From CAXQUZ01 sp942491145 (lineage in GTDB: Bacteria > Myxococcota_A > UBA796 > UBA2385): a stretch of 64,000 bases of DNA. The notes under the pieces are model-generated. The model did no database searches and was not told the origin of the DNA. It was given only the letters and a program-made list of their open reading frames with translations. Position numbers and translations under genes: made by a program. Position 1 is the first letter of the stretch. Each line of letters opens with the position of its first letter. The stretch lies in assembly GCA_942491145.1 (NCBI GenBank), contig CALOBC010000058.1, forward strand, positions 186,001-250,000, in the 5' to 3' direction. This document shows positions 27,794 through 37,700 of this stretch, piece by piece.

Positions 27794-29889
27794 GTCCGGG
27801 ACTGCTCTTTCCGGCGGCCCTGGGTCTGCTGGTCTTGGCGGCGGGCCCCGTGCTTGCCCATCTGGCCCGCAGGCGCCCCGAGAACGTCGTCGAGTACGGC
27901 GCCATGCTGCTGTTGCAGAGGCTTCAGCAGCGCCAGCGTCGCCGGCGCCGAGTCCATGACTGGCTGCTGCTGCTGTTGCGCCTGTTGGCCGTGCTGTTGG
28001 TGATCCTGGCTGTGACCCGGCCGGAGCTGCGGTGGCCCGAGACCGATCCGGACACGGCCCCCCGAGGACCGATGGTGGTGGTGCTCGACAACAGCTTGTC
28101 GATGGACCAGCGGCTGTCGGCGTCCGGGGAAACAACGCTGTTCGCCCAAGCCCGCGACGAGGCCGTGGCCTGGGTGCGGGCCCTGCCGGAGGGCACAGAG
28201 GTCGCGGCGGTGACCATCGGTGGCCAAGCCGTGCTCGTCTCCGATGTTCTCAGTGGTGACCGGGGTGCTGTGGCGGACGCGCTGGAGGATGTGCGCCAGA
28301 CTTGGGGCACCACCGATCTGGCCGGTGGCCTGCATGAGGCCCGGCGGCTGCTGGACGGTCGTGGAGGGCGGGTGCACGTGTGGACCGACGAGGCGGGCGA
28401 CGTCGCGGTGCCCGCTTCCCGGTCCGAGCTCGAGCTGATGAGCACTCAGAACATCGCGCTGGTGCCCCATGTGGTCCGTGGGCCGTCCCAAGCCAATGTG
28501 GTGGTGACTGGCGCCACCTACGGCGACGGCGTCGAGGGCGGCACTGTCCGGGTCAGCCTCGCCAACCATGGCGTGGACCCCATCGAGGTGCCCCTGTTCG
28601 TGGAGCTCCCCGACGGCACCCGCATCACGGCCTTCGCCGACATTCCTGCCCGCGGTGTGGCCGAAGAGACCGTCACCGTGCCCCGGGTCACCGACGGCGG
28701 CGTGGCGGTCGCCCGGGTCGAGGACCCCAGCCTGTCCAAAGACGACGCCTTCGCCTTTCACCTGCCTCGGGTCGGCGCCAGCCGTGTGTTGGTGGTGGAT
28801 GGTGACCCGGGCCTCACGCCGACCGCCTCCGAGGTCTATTTCTTGGAGCGTGCGCTCGCGCCGTGGGGGCCGGGGACCGCACAAGCCGGTGTGATGCCGG
28901 TGGTCACGTCCATGGCGGGTGTGGTGGACCTGGACCCCGACGTCCACCGCGTGGTCATGCTGGCCAATGTGGCCGACCCGTCGGGCCTCGCGACCCGGCT
29001 CACCGACTTTGTGCGGCGGGGTGGTGGGGTGGTCATCGCGCTCGGTGACAATGTGACTGCCGATCGCTACAATGGCCCACTGGGCGGCATCTTGCCGGCA
29101 CTGCTCCGCCGTCCACGCGCCTTGGCCAGCCCCGGCGAGGTCGGTGAAGCGACGGCGCTGCCCCTCGCGGACCTGACGTTGTTCGCCCCCTTCGCCCGGG
29201 GCGGGCGGGCCGGGTTCTCCCGTGTGCACTGGCGCACGCTGGCGACGCTGGAGCCCTTCGAGCAGGACGACGACCACCGCGTGCTCTTGGAGACCGAGGG
29301 CGGGCTGCCTCTTCTCGTGGAGCGGCGACTCGGTCTGGGGAGGGTGCTGCTGTTCACCGGCACCCTCGACCTCGGCTGGGGCGACTTCCCCCTGCAAGCG
29401 GTCTACATGCCCTTCATCCAGCGCCTGGTGTCCTACCTCGGTGGCGAAGCGGGCGGCGGGGCCACACGGCTGACGGCGCTGGTCGATCAGACCGTGACGG
29501 TGGAGGTTCCCGGGGACTACGGGGAGCTGGAGGTCCGGGGTCCGAGCGGTGCGGTGGCCGCCCGCGTGCGCAGCGATGGGGTGCAGTTCCAGCCCACCGA
29601 ACCTGGGGCCTACACCGTGCACGCCCAGGGAGCGCCGCCGCTGGCATGGGTTGCGGTCAACACCGATCCGATCGAGTCGGACCTGGTGCCCGGCCCGGCG
29701 CTTGTGGAGCTGGCTGCCGAAGTGGACCCCGAGCGCTACCAGCAGCGGGTGGAGCTGGGCCCCTGGCTGATGGCCGCAGCACTCCTGTTTGGCCTGGTCC
29801 AAGCCATCGTCGCGGTGGTGCAGCGCCGACGTCGAGAAGCCGCACTGCAACACGATGATGGCCAAGGGGTGGACGATGTTGCGGCATGA
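27790..29889 (+). CDS. BatA-type membrane protein with von Willebrand A domain
   Basis: A 699-residue protein. The N-terminal BatA domain has two membrane helices (residues ~5-25 and 57-76) around the motif HLARRRPENVVEYGAM. A von Willebrand A domain follows with an intact metal site, Asp100-x-Ser102-x-Ser104 in VVLDNSLSMDQ. The middle holds beta-sandwich-like segments and a glutamine-amidotransferase-like fold (DFVRRGGGVVIALGD). A last membrane helix near residue 660 precedes a charged cytoplasmic tail. It is probably the envelope partner of the MoxR ATPase. It overlaps the DUF4159 gene by 14 nt. Confidence 0.88.
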   Translation: MSPGLLFPAALGLLVLAAGPVLAHLARRRPENVVEYGAMLLLQRLQQRQRRRRRVHDWLLLLLRLLAVLLVILAVTRPELRWPETDPDTAPRGPMVVVLDNSLSMDQRLSASGETTLFAQARDEAVAWVRALPEGTEVAAVTIGGQAVLVSDVLSGDRGAVADALEDVRQTWGTTDLAGGLHEARRLLDGRGGRVHVWTDEAGDVAVPASRSELELMSTQNIALVPHVVRGPSQANVVVTGATYGDGVEGGTVRVSLANHGVDPIEVPLFVELPDGTRITAFADIPARGVAEETVTVPRVTDGGVAVARVEDPSLSKDDAFAFHLPRVGASRVLVVDGDPGLTPTASEVYFLERALAPWGPGTAQAGVMPVVTSMAGVVDLDPDVHRVVMLANVADPSGLATRLTDFVRRGGGVVIALGDNVTADRYNGPLGGILPALLRRPRALASPGEVGEATALPLADLTLFAPFARGGRAGFSRVHWRTLATLEPFEQDDDHRVLLETEGGLPLLVERRLGLGRVLLFTGTLDLGWGDFPLQAVYMPFIQRLVSYLGGEAGGGATRLTALVDQTVTVEVPGDYGELEVRGPSGAVAARVRSDGVQFQPTEPGAYTVHAQGAPPLAWVAVNTDPIESDLVPGPALVELAAEVDPERYQQRVELGPWLMAAALLFGLVQAIVAVVQRRRREAALQHDDGQGVDDVAA

Positions 29890-30661
29890 CCGAACGCGCC
29901 GGGACCTGCTGCGACTCGGGGCCCTTGGGCTCGGTGCGCTCGCTCTGGACTTGCCCGGCTTGATGCCGGTGGCCCACGCTCTCGGGCCTGGCTCTGAGCT
30001 CGACATCGGAGAGCTGCACCTGCCCAGTGGGACCGTGTCCCGCCCTCGCGCGTGGGAGCGGCTGCTGTACGAGGTCATCCAGACCACGAGTGTCGAAGCC
30101 AACCCGGTCGCCCGCCAAGTCGAGCCGGAGTCCGCCGCCCTGTTTGCGCATCCCTTCTGTGTGCTGGTCGGAGACGGCGCGCTGCCGGCCCTGTCGGATG
30201 CGGCAGTGGAGCAGCTTCAGCGCTTCCTCGCCTACGGTGGCTTCTTGTTCATCGACGACACCACCGGCAGCGTCGATGGCCCCTTTGCCCAGTCGGTGCG
30301 TGTCCTGGTCCGGCGGCTGTTTCCCACCCGGCCCATGGCGCCGCTGCCCGGCGACCACTCGGTGTACCGGGCCTTCTTCCTGCTCGATGCAGCGCTGGGC
30401 CGGCTGGGCCGCCACGGCTACCTCGAAGGGGTGAGCGTGGGTTCCACAACGCCGCTGATCTACTGCCCCAGCGATCTCTCGGGGGCGCTGGATCGCACCG
30501 AGAACGGCCGCAATCGCTTCCCTGTGGTGCCGGGCGGTGAGCGGCAGCGCCGGGAAGCCCTCAAGCTCGGCATCAACCTCGTGATGTACTCGCTCACCTC
30601 CAACTACAAGCACGACCAGGCCCATGTGGCCGAGCTGATGCAACAGGGCAGGATCGAGTGA
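29876..30661 (+). CDS. DUF4159 protein with twin-arginine signal
   Basis: A 261-residue protein. The start carries a twin-arginine-like signal (TRRDLLRLGALGLG, cleavage near VAHA), so it is probably exported folded. The body matches the DUF4159 pattern: YGGFLFIDDTTGSVDGPF in the middle, HSVYRAFF later, and an end GINLVMYSLTSNYKHDQ. DUF4159 proteins sit next to BatA-like genes in many phyla; their biochemical role is unknown. The ATG at 29876 lies within the end of the BatA-like gene, and the stop overlaps the next ATG as TGATG. Confidence 0.85.
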   Translation: MLRHDRTRRDLLRLGALGLGALALDLPGLMPVAHALGPGSELDIGELHLPSGTVSRPRAWERLLYEVIQTTSVEANPVARQVEPESAALFAHPFCVLVGDGALPALSDAAVEQLQRFLAYGGFLFIDDTTGSVDGPFAQSVRVLVRRLFPTRPMAPLPGDHSVYRAFFLLDAALGRLGRHGYLEGVSVGSTTPLIYCPSDLSGALDRTENGRNRFPVVPGGERQRREALKLGINLVMYSLTSNYKHDQAHVAELMQQGRIE

Positions 30662-32916
30662 TGGACTGGCTGCTGGGTGGGAGCATGGGTGCCGGCGGTG
30701 CCCTGGAGTGGTCCACGGCGGGCCCTTGGGTGGCGGCTGCGGCCGCTGCTGGGGTTGTGGCGTGGCTGCTGGCGGTGCTGTCCCGTCCGGATGGCACGCC
30801 CCGGTCCCGCGCGCTCGAAGCGCTGTGCTGGGGGCTCGCGCTCGGGGCACTGGTCGTGGGGCTTGCCGGGCCGAGGTGGGTGGAGCGGGAGGGCCGGGTC
30901 GACACGGGCAAGGTGGTCATCCTTATCGACAACAGCGCATCGATGGCGGTTCGCGAGGGTGGCAGTCCCCGGAATGCCCCGGTGGATGAGCTTGTTGCAT
31001 CCATCACCAAAGAGGTCGGTCCGCCCGTGGAGGTCTTCCACTTTGACGAGGCACTCCATGCTGGCCCGCCGACTCGCTTCGATGGCCGGGGCACCGATCT
31101 GCGTGTGGCGCTCGATGCGCTCACCGACCGCTACTTGGGCCAGAAGCTGCGTGGGGTGGTGCTCATCACGGATGGTGCCGACCGGGGCAGCTTGCGCCGA
31201 GAGCTGACCGATGCTGCGGACCAGCTCACGGCTGACCTCGCGCCTCGCCTGCCCGGCCCGCTGACCATCTTCCAGATTGGCGAGCAGGACGACATCTTCG
31301 ATGTGGCCGTCGATGAGGTCGTGAGCGGCGGGTATGCGTTTCTTCGCACCGACCTGGAGCTGCGGGTGCTCCTGCGGGGGCCCGCGGGCTTCACGACGGA
31401 TGTGCTCCTGAACCAAGACGGCCGGGGTGTGTCCAAGACCTCGGTGACCTTCGACGAGAAGGGCCGGGCCGAGACCACCTTCACCATCCAGCCCCGCAAG
31501 GTTGGGCGGTTCGCTTGGGAAGTGGAGGTGCCGCTGGTCCCCCAGGACGCAGTGCCCGGGAACAACCGCTACCCCGTTGTTCTGCGCGTTGTGCGGGACC
31601 GCACCCGGGTGCTGCAGGTTAGCGGCAGCCCCAGCTACGACCAGAAGTTCCTGCGGCTGTTTCTGAAGGAAGACCCCAGCGTGGATCTGGTGAGCTTCTT
31701 CATCCTGCGCACCCACGAGGACATGGACCCGGTCTGGAAGGCCGACGAGATGGCGCTGATTCAGTTCCCCTACGAGCGGCTGTTCACGGAAGATCTCGAC
31801 TCGTTTGACCTCGTCATCTTGCAGAACTTCAACTACCGGCCCTACTTCTCCTTCGAGGCGAACACCCTGCTCGGCAACCTCGCCACCTACGTGAAAGACG
31901 GCGGCGGGCTGGTGATGACTGGCGGGGACCGCAGCTTCGACTTGGGCGACTACGCCGGCACCCCCGTCGCAGATGTGCTGCCCGTGAAGCTCGGCGTGAC
32001 CGGCACAAAGACCGATCTGGCTGCGTTCCGCCCCAAGCTCACGGCGGCCGGGCTGGCCCACCCGCTCACCCGCTTGGGCGCGTCCTCGGATGCCTCGCAA
32101 CACGCCTGGGACCAGCTCGCCCCCCAGGATGGCCTGAACCTGAGCCGGGGACTCGTGCCCGGTGCGGCTGCACTGGCGGTGCACCCGAGCTTGAAGACGC
32201 CCGATGGCACGGCCATGCCGGTCATCGCCGTGCGGGAAGTGGGGGAGGGCCGGACGATGTCCATGTCGGTGGATGCGTCGTGGCGATGGTCGTTCTCGGA
32301 AGCTGCGGTGGGTCGGGGCAACCAAGCGTATCTGCGGTTCTGGAAGAACGCGCTGCGCTGGCTGGTGGCCGATCCGGAAGACCGCCGCATCGTGGTGACT
32401 CCCTCGCGCGAGAACGTCCTGCTGGGCGACACACTCAGGCTCACCGTGCGTGTGCGGGACTCCGGCTATGCCCCAGTGGCGGGGGCGGATGTGGAGCTGC
32501 GCGTGCACCCGCCGGAGGGCGAGATCCAGGTCCACACGCTCACCACCGACGTCTCGGGTGAGTCCATCGTGGAGGTCGACGCCACCGAGCGTGGGGCGTG
32601 GACGGTGAAGGCGACAGCGGGCCGGCTGGACGCGGACGCCGCCCAGACGGTGTTTGCCGTGAACACCCGCGATCCGGAGCTGATCGACATCCAGCCCGAC
32701 CCGCGCTTTCTGGGGCAGCTCGCAGCGGTCTTGGGCGAGCGGGGACGGTTGGTGGCGCCCTCGGGCAGCGTGGACCTGCTGCTGGACGAGGAAGCGTCCC
32801 GCCAAGTGCGGGCCCGCGAAGAGCACTCGCTGGCCCAAGCGCCGCTGCTCGGGCTGATCTTTGGCCTGTTCGCCAGCTTGGGCTGGTGGCTGCGGCGACG
32901 GGGCGGCGGGGACTGA
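30661..32916 (+). CDS. membrane protein with von Willebrand A and glutamine-amidotransferase-like domains
   Basis: A 751-residue protein with two N-terminal membrane helices (about 20-42 and 52-72). The von Willebrand A domain has an intact metal site (Asp90, Ser92, Ser94 in ILIDNSASM). An amidotransferase-like segment follows (YVKDGGGLVMTGGDRSFDL) without an obvious catalytic Cys, then an Ig-like beta domain and a C-terminal helix (LLGLIFGLFASLGWWL). It is the last gene of the MoxR cluster and pairs with the BatA-like protein. After its stop a short GGGG-ACA-GCCCC stem lies before the convergent purB. Confidence 0.88.
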   Translation: MDWLLGGSMGAGGALEWSTAGPWVAAAAAAGVVAWLLAVLSRPDGTPRSRALEALCWGLALGALVVGLAGPRWVEREGRVDTGKVVILIDNSASMAVREGGSPRNAPVDELVASITKEVGPPVEVFHFDEALHAGPPTRFDGRGTDLRVALDALTDRYLGQKLRGVVLITDGADRGSLRRELTDAADQLTADLAPRLPGPLTIFQIGEQDDIFDVAVDEVVSGGYAFLRTDLELRVLLRGPAGFTTDVLLNQDGRGVSKTSVTFDEKGRAETTFTIQPRKVGRFAWEVEVPLVPQDAVPGNNRYPVVLRVVRDRTRVLQVSGSPSYDQKFLRLFLKEDPSVDLVSFFILRTHEDMDPVWKADEMALIQFPYERLFTEDLDSFDLVILQNFNYRPYFSFEANTLLGNLATYVKDGGGLVMTGGDRSFDLGDYAGTPVADVLPVKLGVTGTKTDLAAFRPKLTAAGLAHPLTRLGASSDASQHAWDQLAPQDGLNLSRGLVPGAAALAVHPSLKTPDGTAMPVIAVREVGEGRTMSMSVDASWRWSFSEAAVGRGNQAYLRFWKNALRWLVADPEDRRIVVTPSRENVLLGDTLRLTVRVRDSGYAPVAGADVELRVHPPEGEIQVHTLTTDVSGESIVEVDATERGAWTVKATAGRLDADAAQTVFAVNTRDPELIDIQPDPRFLGQLAAVLGERGRLVAPSGSVDLLLDEEASRQVRAREEHSLAQAPLLGLIFGLFASLGWWLRRRGGGD

Positions 32917-32934
32917 GGGGACAGCCCCGGTGCC

Positions 32935-34362
32935 CTACAGAATGGGCGCCGGACGCCAGCGGGCGGCCTCGGGAAAGCGGGCCGTCCACACATCCACGGC
33001 TTGTGCAAAGCGCATCGCGCCCGCAGGCGCATCGCCCACAAACGCGATGGGGTCCTGCATCAGGGCATCGAGCTGGTCGGCGCTCAGCGGGATGCAGGGG
33101 TCGGCAGCCAAGCGTGCCACCAAGTCGTTGTTGGCCAAGCCTTCTTCCCGCATCTCCAGCGCGACGGCCACGGCGTGGGTCTTGATTGCCTGGTGGGCTT
33201 CTTCCCGGCCGCTGCCGGCCTTGACGCACGCCATGAGCACCTTCGTGGTGGCCAAGAAGGGCAAGTAGCGGTCGAGCTCACGCGCGATGACGCGGGGGTA
33301 GGCGCCCAGCTCATCGAGCACCGTGAGGAACGTGCACATCAGGCCATCGATGGCGAAGAAGGCGTCTGGCAGGGCCACACGGCGCACGACTGAGCACGAC
33401 ACATCGCCCTCATTCCACTGGTCGCCGACGAGAGCGCCCACCATCGCGAGGTGGCCCCGGAGGATGGCGCTGAACCCACACACCCGCTCACAGGACCGGG
33501 CGTTCATCTTGTGCGGCATCGCTGAAGACCCGACCTGGCCCTTCTTGAAGCCCTCGGTCACCAGCTCCTGGCCGGCCATCAGCCTCAGCGTCCGGGCGAG
33601 GTTGGCGGGGCCGCTGCTGAGCTGGACGAGGGACGAGAGCACCTCAAAGTCGAGGCTGCGGGGGTAGACCTGGCCCACATTGGTGAGGGTGGCCGAGAAG
33701 CCGAGCGCGGCGGCGAGCTCACCTTCCAAAGTGTCGACTGCTGGGACACTTCCGAGCAGGTCGATCATGTCTTGACGGGTGCCCACGGGGCCCTTGATGC
33801 CCCGCATCGCGAAGCGCCCGATGAGCTGGTGGATGCGGTCCAGGGCGATGAGCAGCTCTTCACCGGCGTTGGCGAAGCGCTTGCCCAAGGTGGTCGCCTG
33901 GGCGGCGACGTTGTGGGATCGGCCCGCGACCACCAAAGACGCGTGCTCCACCGCCAGCTCGGCCAGCCGTGTTGCGACGGCCACTGTCCGCCCCCGGAGG
34001 AGCTGCAAGGACTGCAGAAGCTGGAGCTGCTCAATGTTCTCGGTGAGGTCTCGCGAGGTCATGCCTTTGTGGATGTGCTCGTGGCCGGTGAGCGCGCAGA
34101 ACGCCTCGATCCGGGCCTTCACGTCGTGCCGGGTGACCCGCTCGCGGGCGGCGATGTCGTCGAGGTCCACCTGGTCCAGCACCGCCTCACAGGCTTCGAT
34201 GGCCCCGTCGGGAATGTCCATTCCCAGGCTCTTCTGGCTGCGGAGCACCTGTACCCAGAGCCGGCGCTCCAGCACCACTTTGTGGGTGGGGGACCACAGC
34301 TCGCGCATCTCTCGGCTGGCGTAGCGGGTCGCGAGGACATTGGGGTTCTCGGGTGCAGTCAT
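32935..34362 (-). CDS. purB: adenylosuccinate lyase
   Basis: A 475-residue enzyme of purine synthesis. It releases fumarate from SAICAR and from adenylosuccinate. The fumarase/aspartase superfamily signature GSSAMPHKMN is present, along with the His-containing GRSHNVAAQ and the opening MTSRDLTENIEQ that carries substrate-binding residues. Length is standard. The frame is open far upstream, but the ATG at 34362 begins the conserved N-terminus (NVLATRYASREM) and has AGAGGAGC 9 nt before it. It is a single-gene unit, convergent with the MoxR cluster and divergent from the alpha-2-macroglobulin gene. Confidence 0.95.
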   Translation of the reverse strand: MTAPENPNVLATRYASREMRELWSPTHKVVLERRLWVQVLRSQKSLGMDIPDGAIEACEAVLDQVDLDDIAARERVTRHDVKARIEAFCALTGHEHIHKGMTSRDLTENIEQLQLLQSLQLLRGRTVAVATRLAELAVEHASLVVAGRSHNVAAQATTLGKRFANAGEELLIALDRIHQLIGRFAMRGIKGPVGTRQDMIDLLGSVPAVDTLEGELAAALGFSATLTNVGQVYPRSLDFEVLSSLVQLSSGPANLARTLRLMAGQELVTEGFKKGQVGSSAMPHKMNARSCERVCGFSAILRGHLAMVGALVGDQWNEGDVSCSVVRRVALPDAFFAIDGLMCTFLTVLDELGAYPRVIARELDRYLPFLATTKVLMACVKAGSGREEAHQAIKTHAVAVALEMREEGLANNDLVARLAADPCIPLSADQLDALMQDPIAFVGDAPAGAMRFAQAVDVWTARFPEAARWRPAPIL

Positions 34363-34745
34363 GCCGGAAGCTCCTCTGGTGCGGGATTTTCGAGACTTGC
34401 CCGTCAATCCACTTGCGGATGGTCTGAGGCTCGCGTGGCCCTGCAACGGAGACGAGTGAGGCTCAGCTCGGGCTGTTGTGGGGCCAGGGGCCCAGACCGG
34501 GGCTGTGGTGGGGCGGCGACTATCACGGTCCGCACGCCGTGCTGAACGGCACAGGACAAGGGCCTGTTGGGGCGATCGAAGACGGTCGAAGACGGTCCGG
34601 GCGAACCGGAATCGGATACCGTTCGTGGAACTCCGGGGCGTGGAACCTGCCCTGGGGACTGGGGTCGTTGTCCCGTCCACTCGCCCATGCAGCGCAAGCT
34701 GTGGCTGCGGTGCACGGCGGTGAAGCCCCTCACGCGGGAGTTGAG
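34363..34745. other. 383-bp divergent intergenic region with a short tandem repeat
   Basis: This gap between the starts of purB and the alpha-2-macroglobulin gene must hold promoters for both. I see no convincing -35/-10 pair. The only structure noticed is TCGAAGACGG repeated twice in tandem at 34576-34595. Frames through it are open on both strands but show no coding signature. Confidence 0.4.
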
Positions 34746-37700
34746 ATGCGGTTGGGCTTTGGTCGCGGGACGGGATCGCTTTGGGGTGCGCTGCTGTCGG
34801 GTCTGATCGTGGGGAGTGCCTGTTCGGGCGGCGACTCCTCGACCGACCCGGCGCTGACGGTGCCCAGCGAGGGCGTCGAGGGCGCCGAGGAAGGCGGCGA
34901 CGCTTCTGCAGAGCAGGGCCCACTGGTTGCGTTGATCAAGGCGGTGGGGCCCGCGGATCGGGCGCCCTCGGATGTGGTGGTGCAGCTCGGGCGGGACGTC
35001 TTTGATGGGTCCCAGATCGGCCGGCCGGCGCCTCCTGCCACGGTGTTCTCCATCTCGCCAGAGGTGGCCGGAGAGCTGCGCATCACCGGGGTGGACGAGC
35101 TGACCTTCGTGCCGGCGACCGCCTTTCGGCCGGGTGAAGAATACGCATTTGTCCTGGAGTCGGTGGGCGCTGGAAATTCGGATGGCGAAGCGGTGTCCGA
35201 CGGTGCCAAGCGCCACGAGTTTGTGGTGCCCGCCCATGGCCTCGTTCGCATGTCGGTCCAGTCCTACGACTCGGTCGGGATGAAGGCCGGCGTTGACCTT
35301 GTGTTCAGCAATGCGGTGAAGCCCGCAGATGTCGCGGCCAAGGTGAAGTTCACCCTCGACGGCCGCCCGCTCTCGCCAGATCGGGTGGAGGCCACCGGAC
35401 GAGCCGACACCGTGCGCGCCCAGTTCACTGGCCGTGCGGTCGCCAAGGACGGAAAGCTGGCCCTGCGCCTCGCGAAGGGGCTGCCGTGGGCGCTCGACGC
35501 TGGGGTGACCGCCACCGACGCCAAGGCCGACGTACAGCTCAAGGCGGGCAAGCCCATCGAGCTGCACGCCGCCTTGATCAAAGAGGGCACGAACGGCTTC
35601 TATCTGGACGTGGTGTGCAGCGACCCGAGCGCTGGTGGTGAGCGCTGGTACTGGGACCGCGACAGCTACGACGGCTGGTACTTGAGCACCCGGTGCATGC
35701 CGGACGCTGAGACGGTGCTGAGCCGGGTGAATGTCAGCCCTGCGGTGGAGAACCTCAGCGTGGCCGAGGCCCCATCAGGCTTTCGCATCTTCGGCGACTT
35801 TGAGAAAGGTCGGTACGAGCTCACTCTCGATGCCGGACTGCGCACGATCGACGGGGGTGTGTTGGGCAAGCGGTGGGAAGGGGCCATCACGGTGCCGAAG
35901 CGCACGCCCCGGGTCGCCTTCGTCAACAAGGGCCGCTACCTCCCCCGGTCCGCGTGGCGTGAGCTGCCCATCGAGCACTTGAACCTCAACATGGTGGAGA
36001 TCTCGGTCCGCCACGTGCCGCCGGAGAACCTGGTCTTCTGGCTCACCGGCGAAGAAGCGGCCGACACGCGCACGGCCAACCTGATCGCCAAGAAAGAGCT
36101 CTGGGTTCAGGGCGACGAGGACGAGCTGGGCAAGAGCTGGCTGGACGTCCAAGAGATGGTGCCAGAGGCCGGTCTCGGCGTCTACGAGGTCGAGGTCAAG
36201 GGCGATGACGGCCGCCGCCGTGACGCCACCCGCTTGGTGCTGACGGACCTTCAGCTCATCGCCAAGATGGAGCGCCCGGCGCCTGGCAAGCAGTGGGGCG
36301 ACACGGCCCACGTCTGGGCCCGGGATGTGCACTCCGGCAAGGGGGTCTCCGGCGTCGACATCAAGCTGGTGCGCCCCAGCGGAAAGGCGCTGTCGCACTG
36401 CATGACCGACGGCGAGGGGGCCTGTCGGATGGTCCTGCCTGAGGAGTCCCTCGACACGACTCCCCCGGTGGCCCTGGTCGCCCGCAAGGGCAACGACCTG
36501 ACCTTCCTCGACTTCGAGGACCTGCGCATCGAGCCCGAGGGGGATGTCAACGGTGTGGCCTGGCGGAGCGCCGACGACGCGCCCTACGTGGCGTCCATCT
36601 ACACCGACCGCGGGGTCTACCGACCCGGCGACACGGCCCACGTGTCCGCAGTGGTGCGCAATGGTGCGTTTCACGCTCCAGAAGCTGGGCTGCGGGGAAG
36701 CCTTCGGTTGTTCGACCCCCACGGCACCGAAGTGCGCAAGAAGGTTGTCGAGGCCGACGCCAACGGTCTCGTGAGTGTCGACTTCCGCTTCGCCGACTTC
36801 GCCACGACGGGGCGCTACCGGGCCCGTCTGGAGATCGCCGAGCGCAGCCAGGGTGAGGTCACCTTCAACGTCGAAGAGTTCGTGCCCGAGCGCATGAAAG
36901 TGACGGCGGAGGGCAGGGGCGCCGGTCATCGCTTCACCGATCCGGTCCCGCTCGACATCACCGGGCGCTGGCTCTTTGGCGGCTCCGCCGAGGGGGCAAA
37001 GGTCGAGGTTGCGTGTCGCATCGAGGCGGCTCGCTTTGCTCCTGAAGGTCGCAAGGGCTGGCAGTTTGGACCGGCCTTTGTCGACGAGCGCGCCCCCCGC
37101 CCGCTCACGTTGGGCACGGTCGAAGGCACGCTCGACGCTGGAGGACTCGCCCAGATCCGCTGTCCTGCTGCGGACCAGTCGGGCTCCCGCTTCGGCGCCG
37201 CCGCCGTGGTGGCCGATGTCTCGGTGTTTGAGGGCGACTCTGGCCGCACCACCCGGGCGATCGCCAAGGTGCCCGTCCACCCGGCCGACATCTACCTGGG
37301 CCTGCGCGCCAGCACCGACACGGCCAAGTCCGGCGTCCGCATGGCCGTCGACGGGGTGGTGGTCGATCCCGAGGGCCGCAAGGCCAAGGCCAAAGACATC
37401 GAAGTGACGGTCTTCAGGATGGATGAAGAGTACGGCTGGTGGTGGGACGAACAGGAGGGGGGCAGCAGCTACCGCCGACTCCTCCGTCGCTCGAAGGCTG
37501 AAGTGCTCCACGTCTCCGTGAAGGACAGCGCCTTCTCCCTGGACTGGACCCCGCCGTCGGATGCCGCGGGCTGGTTGCTCGCGTTCGAAGCCGATGGTGC
37601 GCGCTCTGAGGTCTATGTCGAGGGCAGTGGTCGCCGGTACTGGTGGTCGGCGAGCGACTCCAATGTGGACCAGACCCCCCGCCCCCGCCGGCCCAAGCCG

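Noticed and set aside
27598..32838. Two long minus-strand frames (834 and 744 codons) opposite the von Willebrand A genes.
   Set aside because: Antisense shadows of genes with intact metal-site motifs; their content is Gly/Arg/His-rich without motifs.
32917..32934. GGGG-ACA-GCCCC as a strong intrinsic terminator.
   Set aside because: The stem is only 4 bp and there is no T-run; too weak to list as a feature in this GC-rich DNA.
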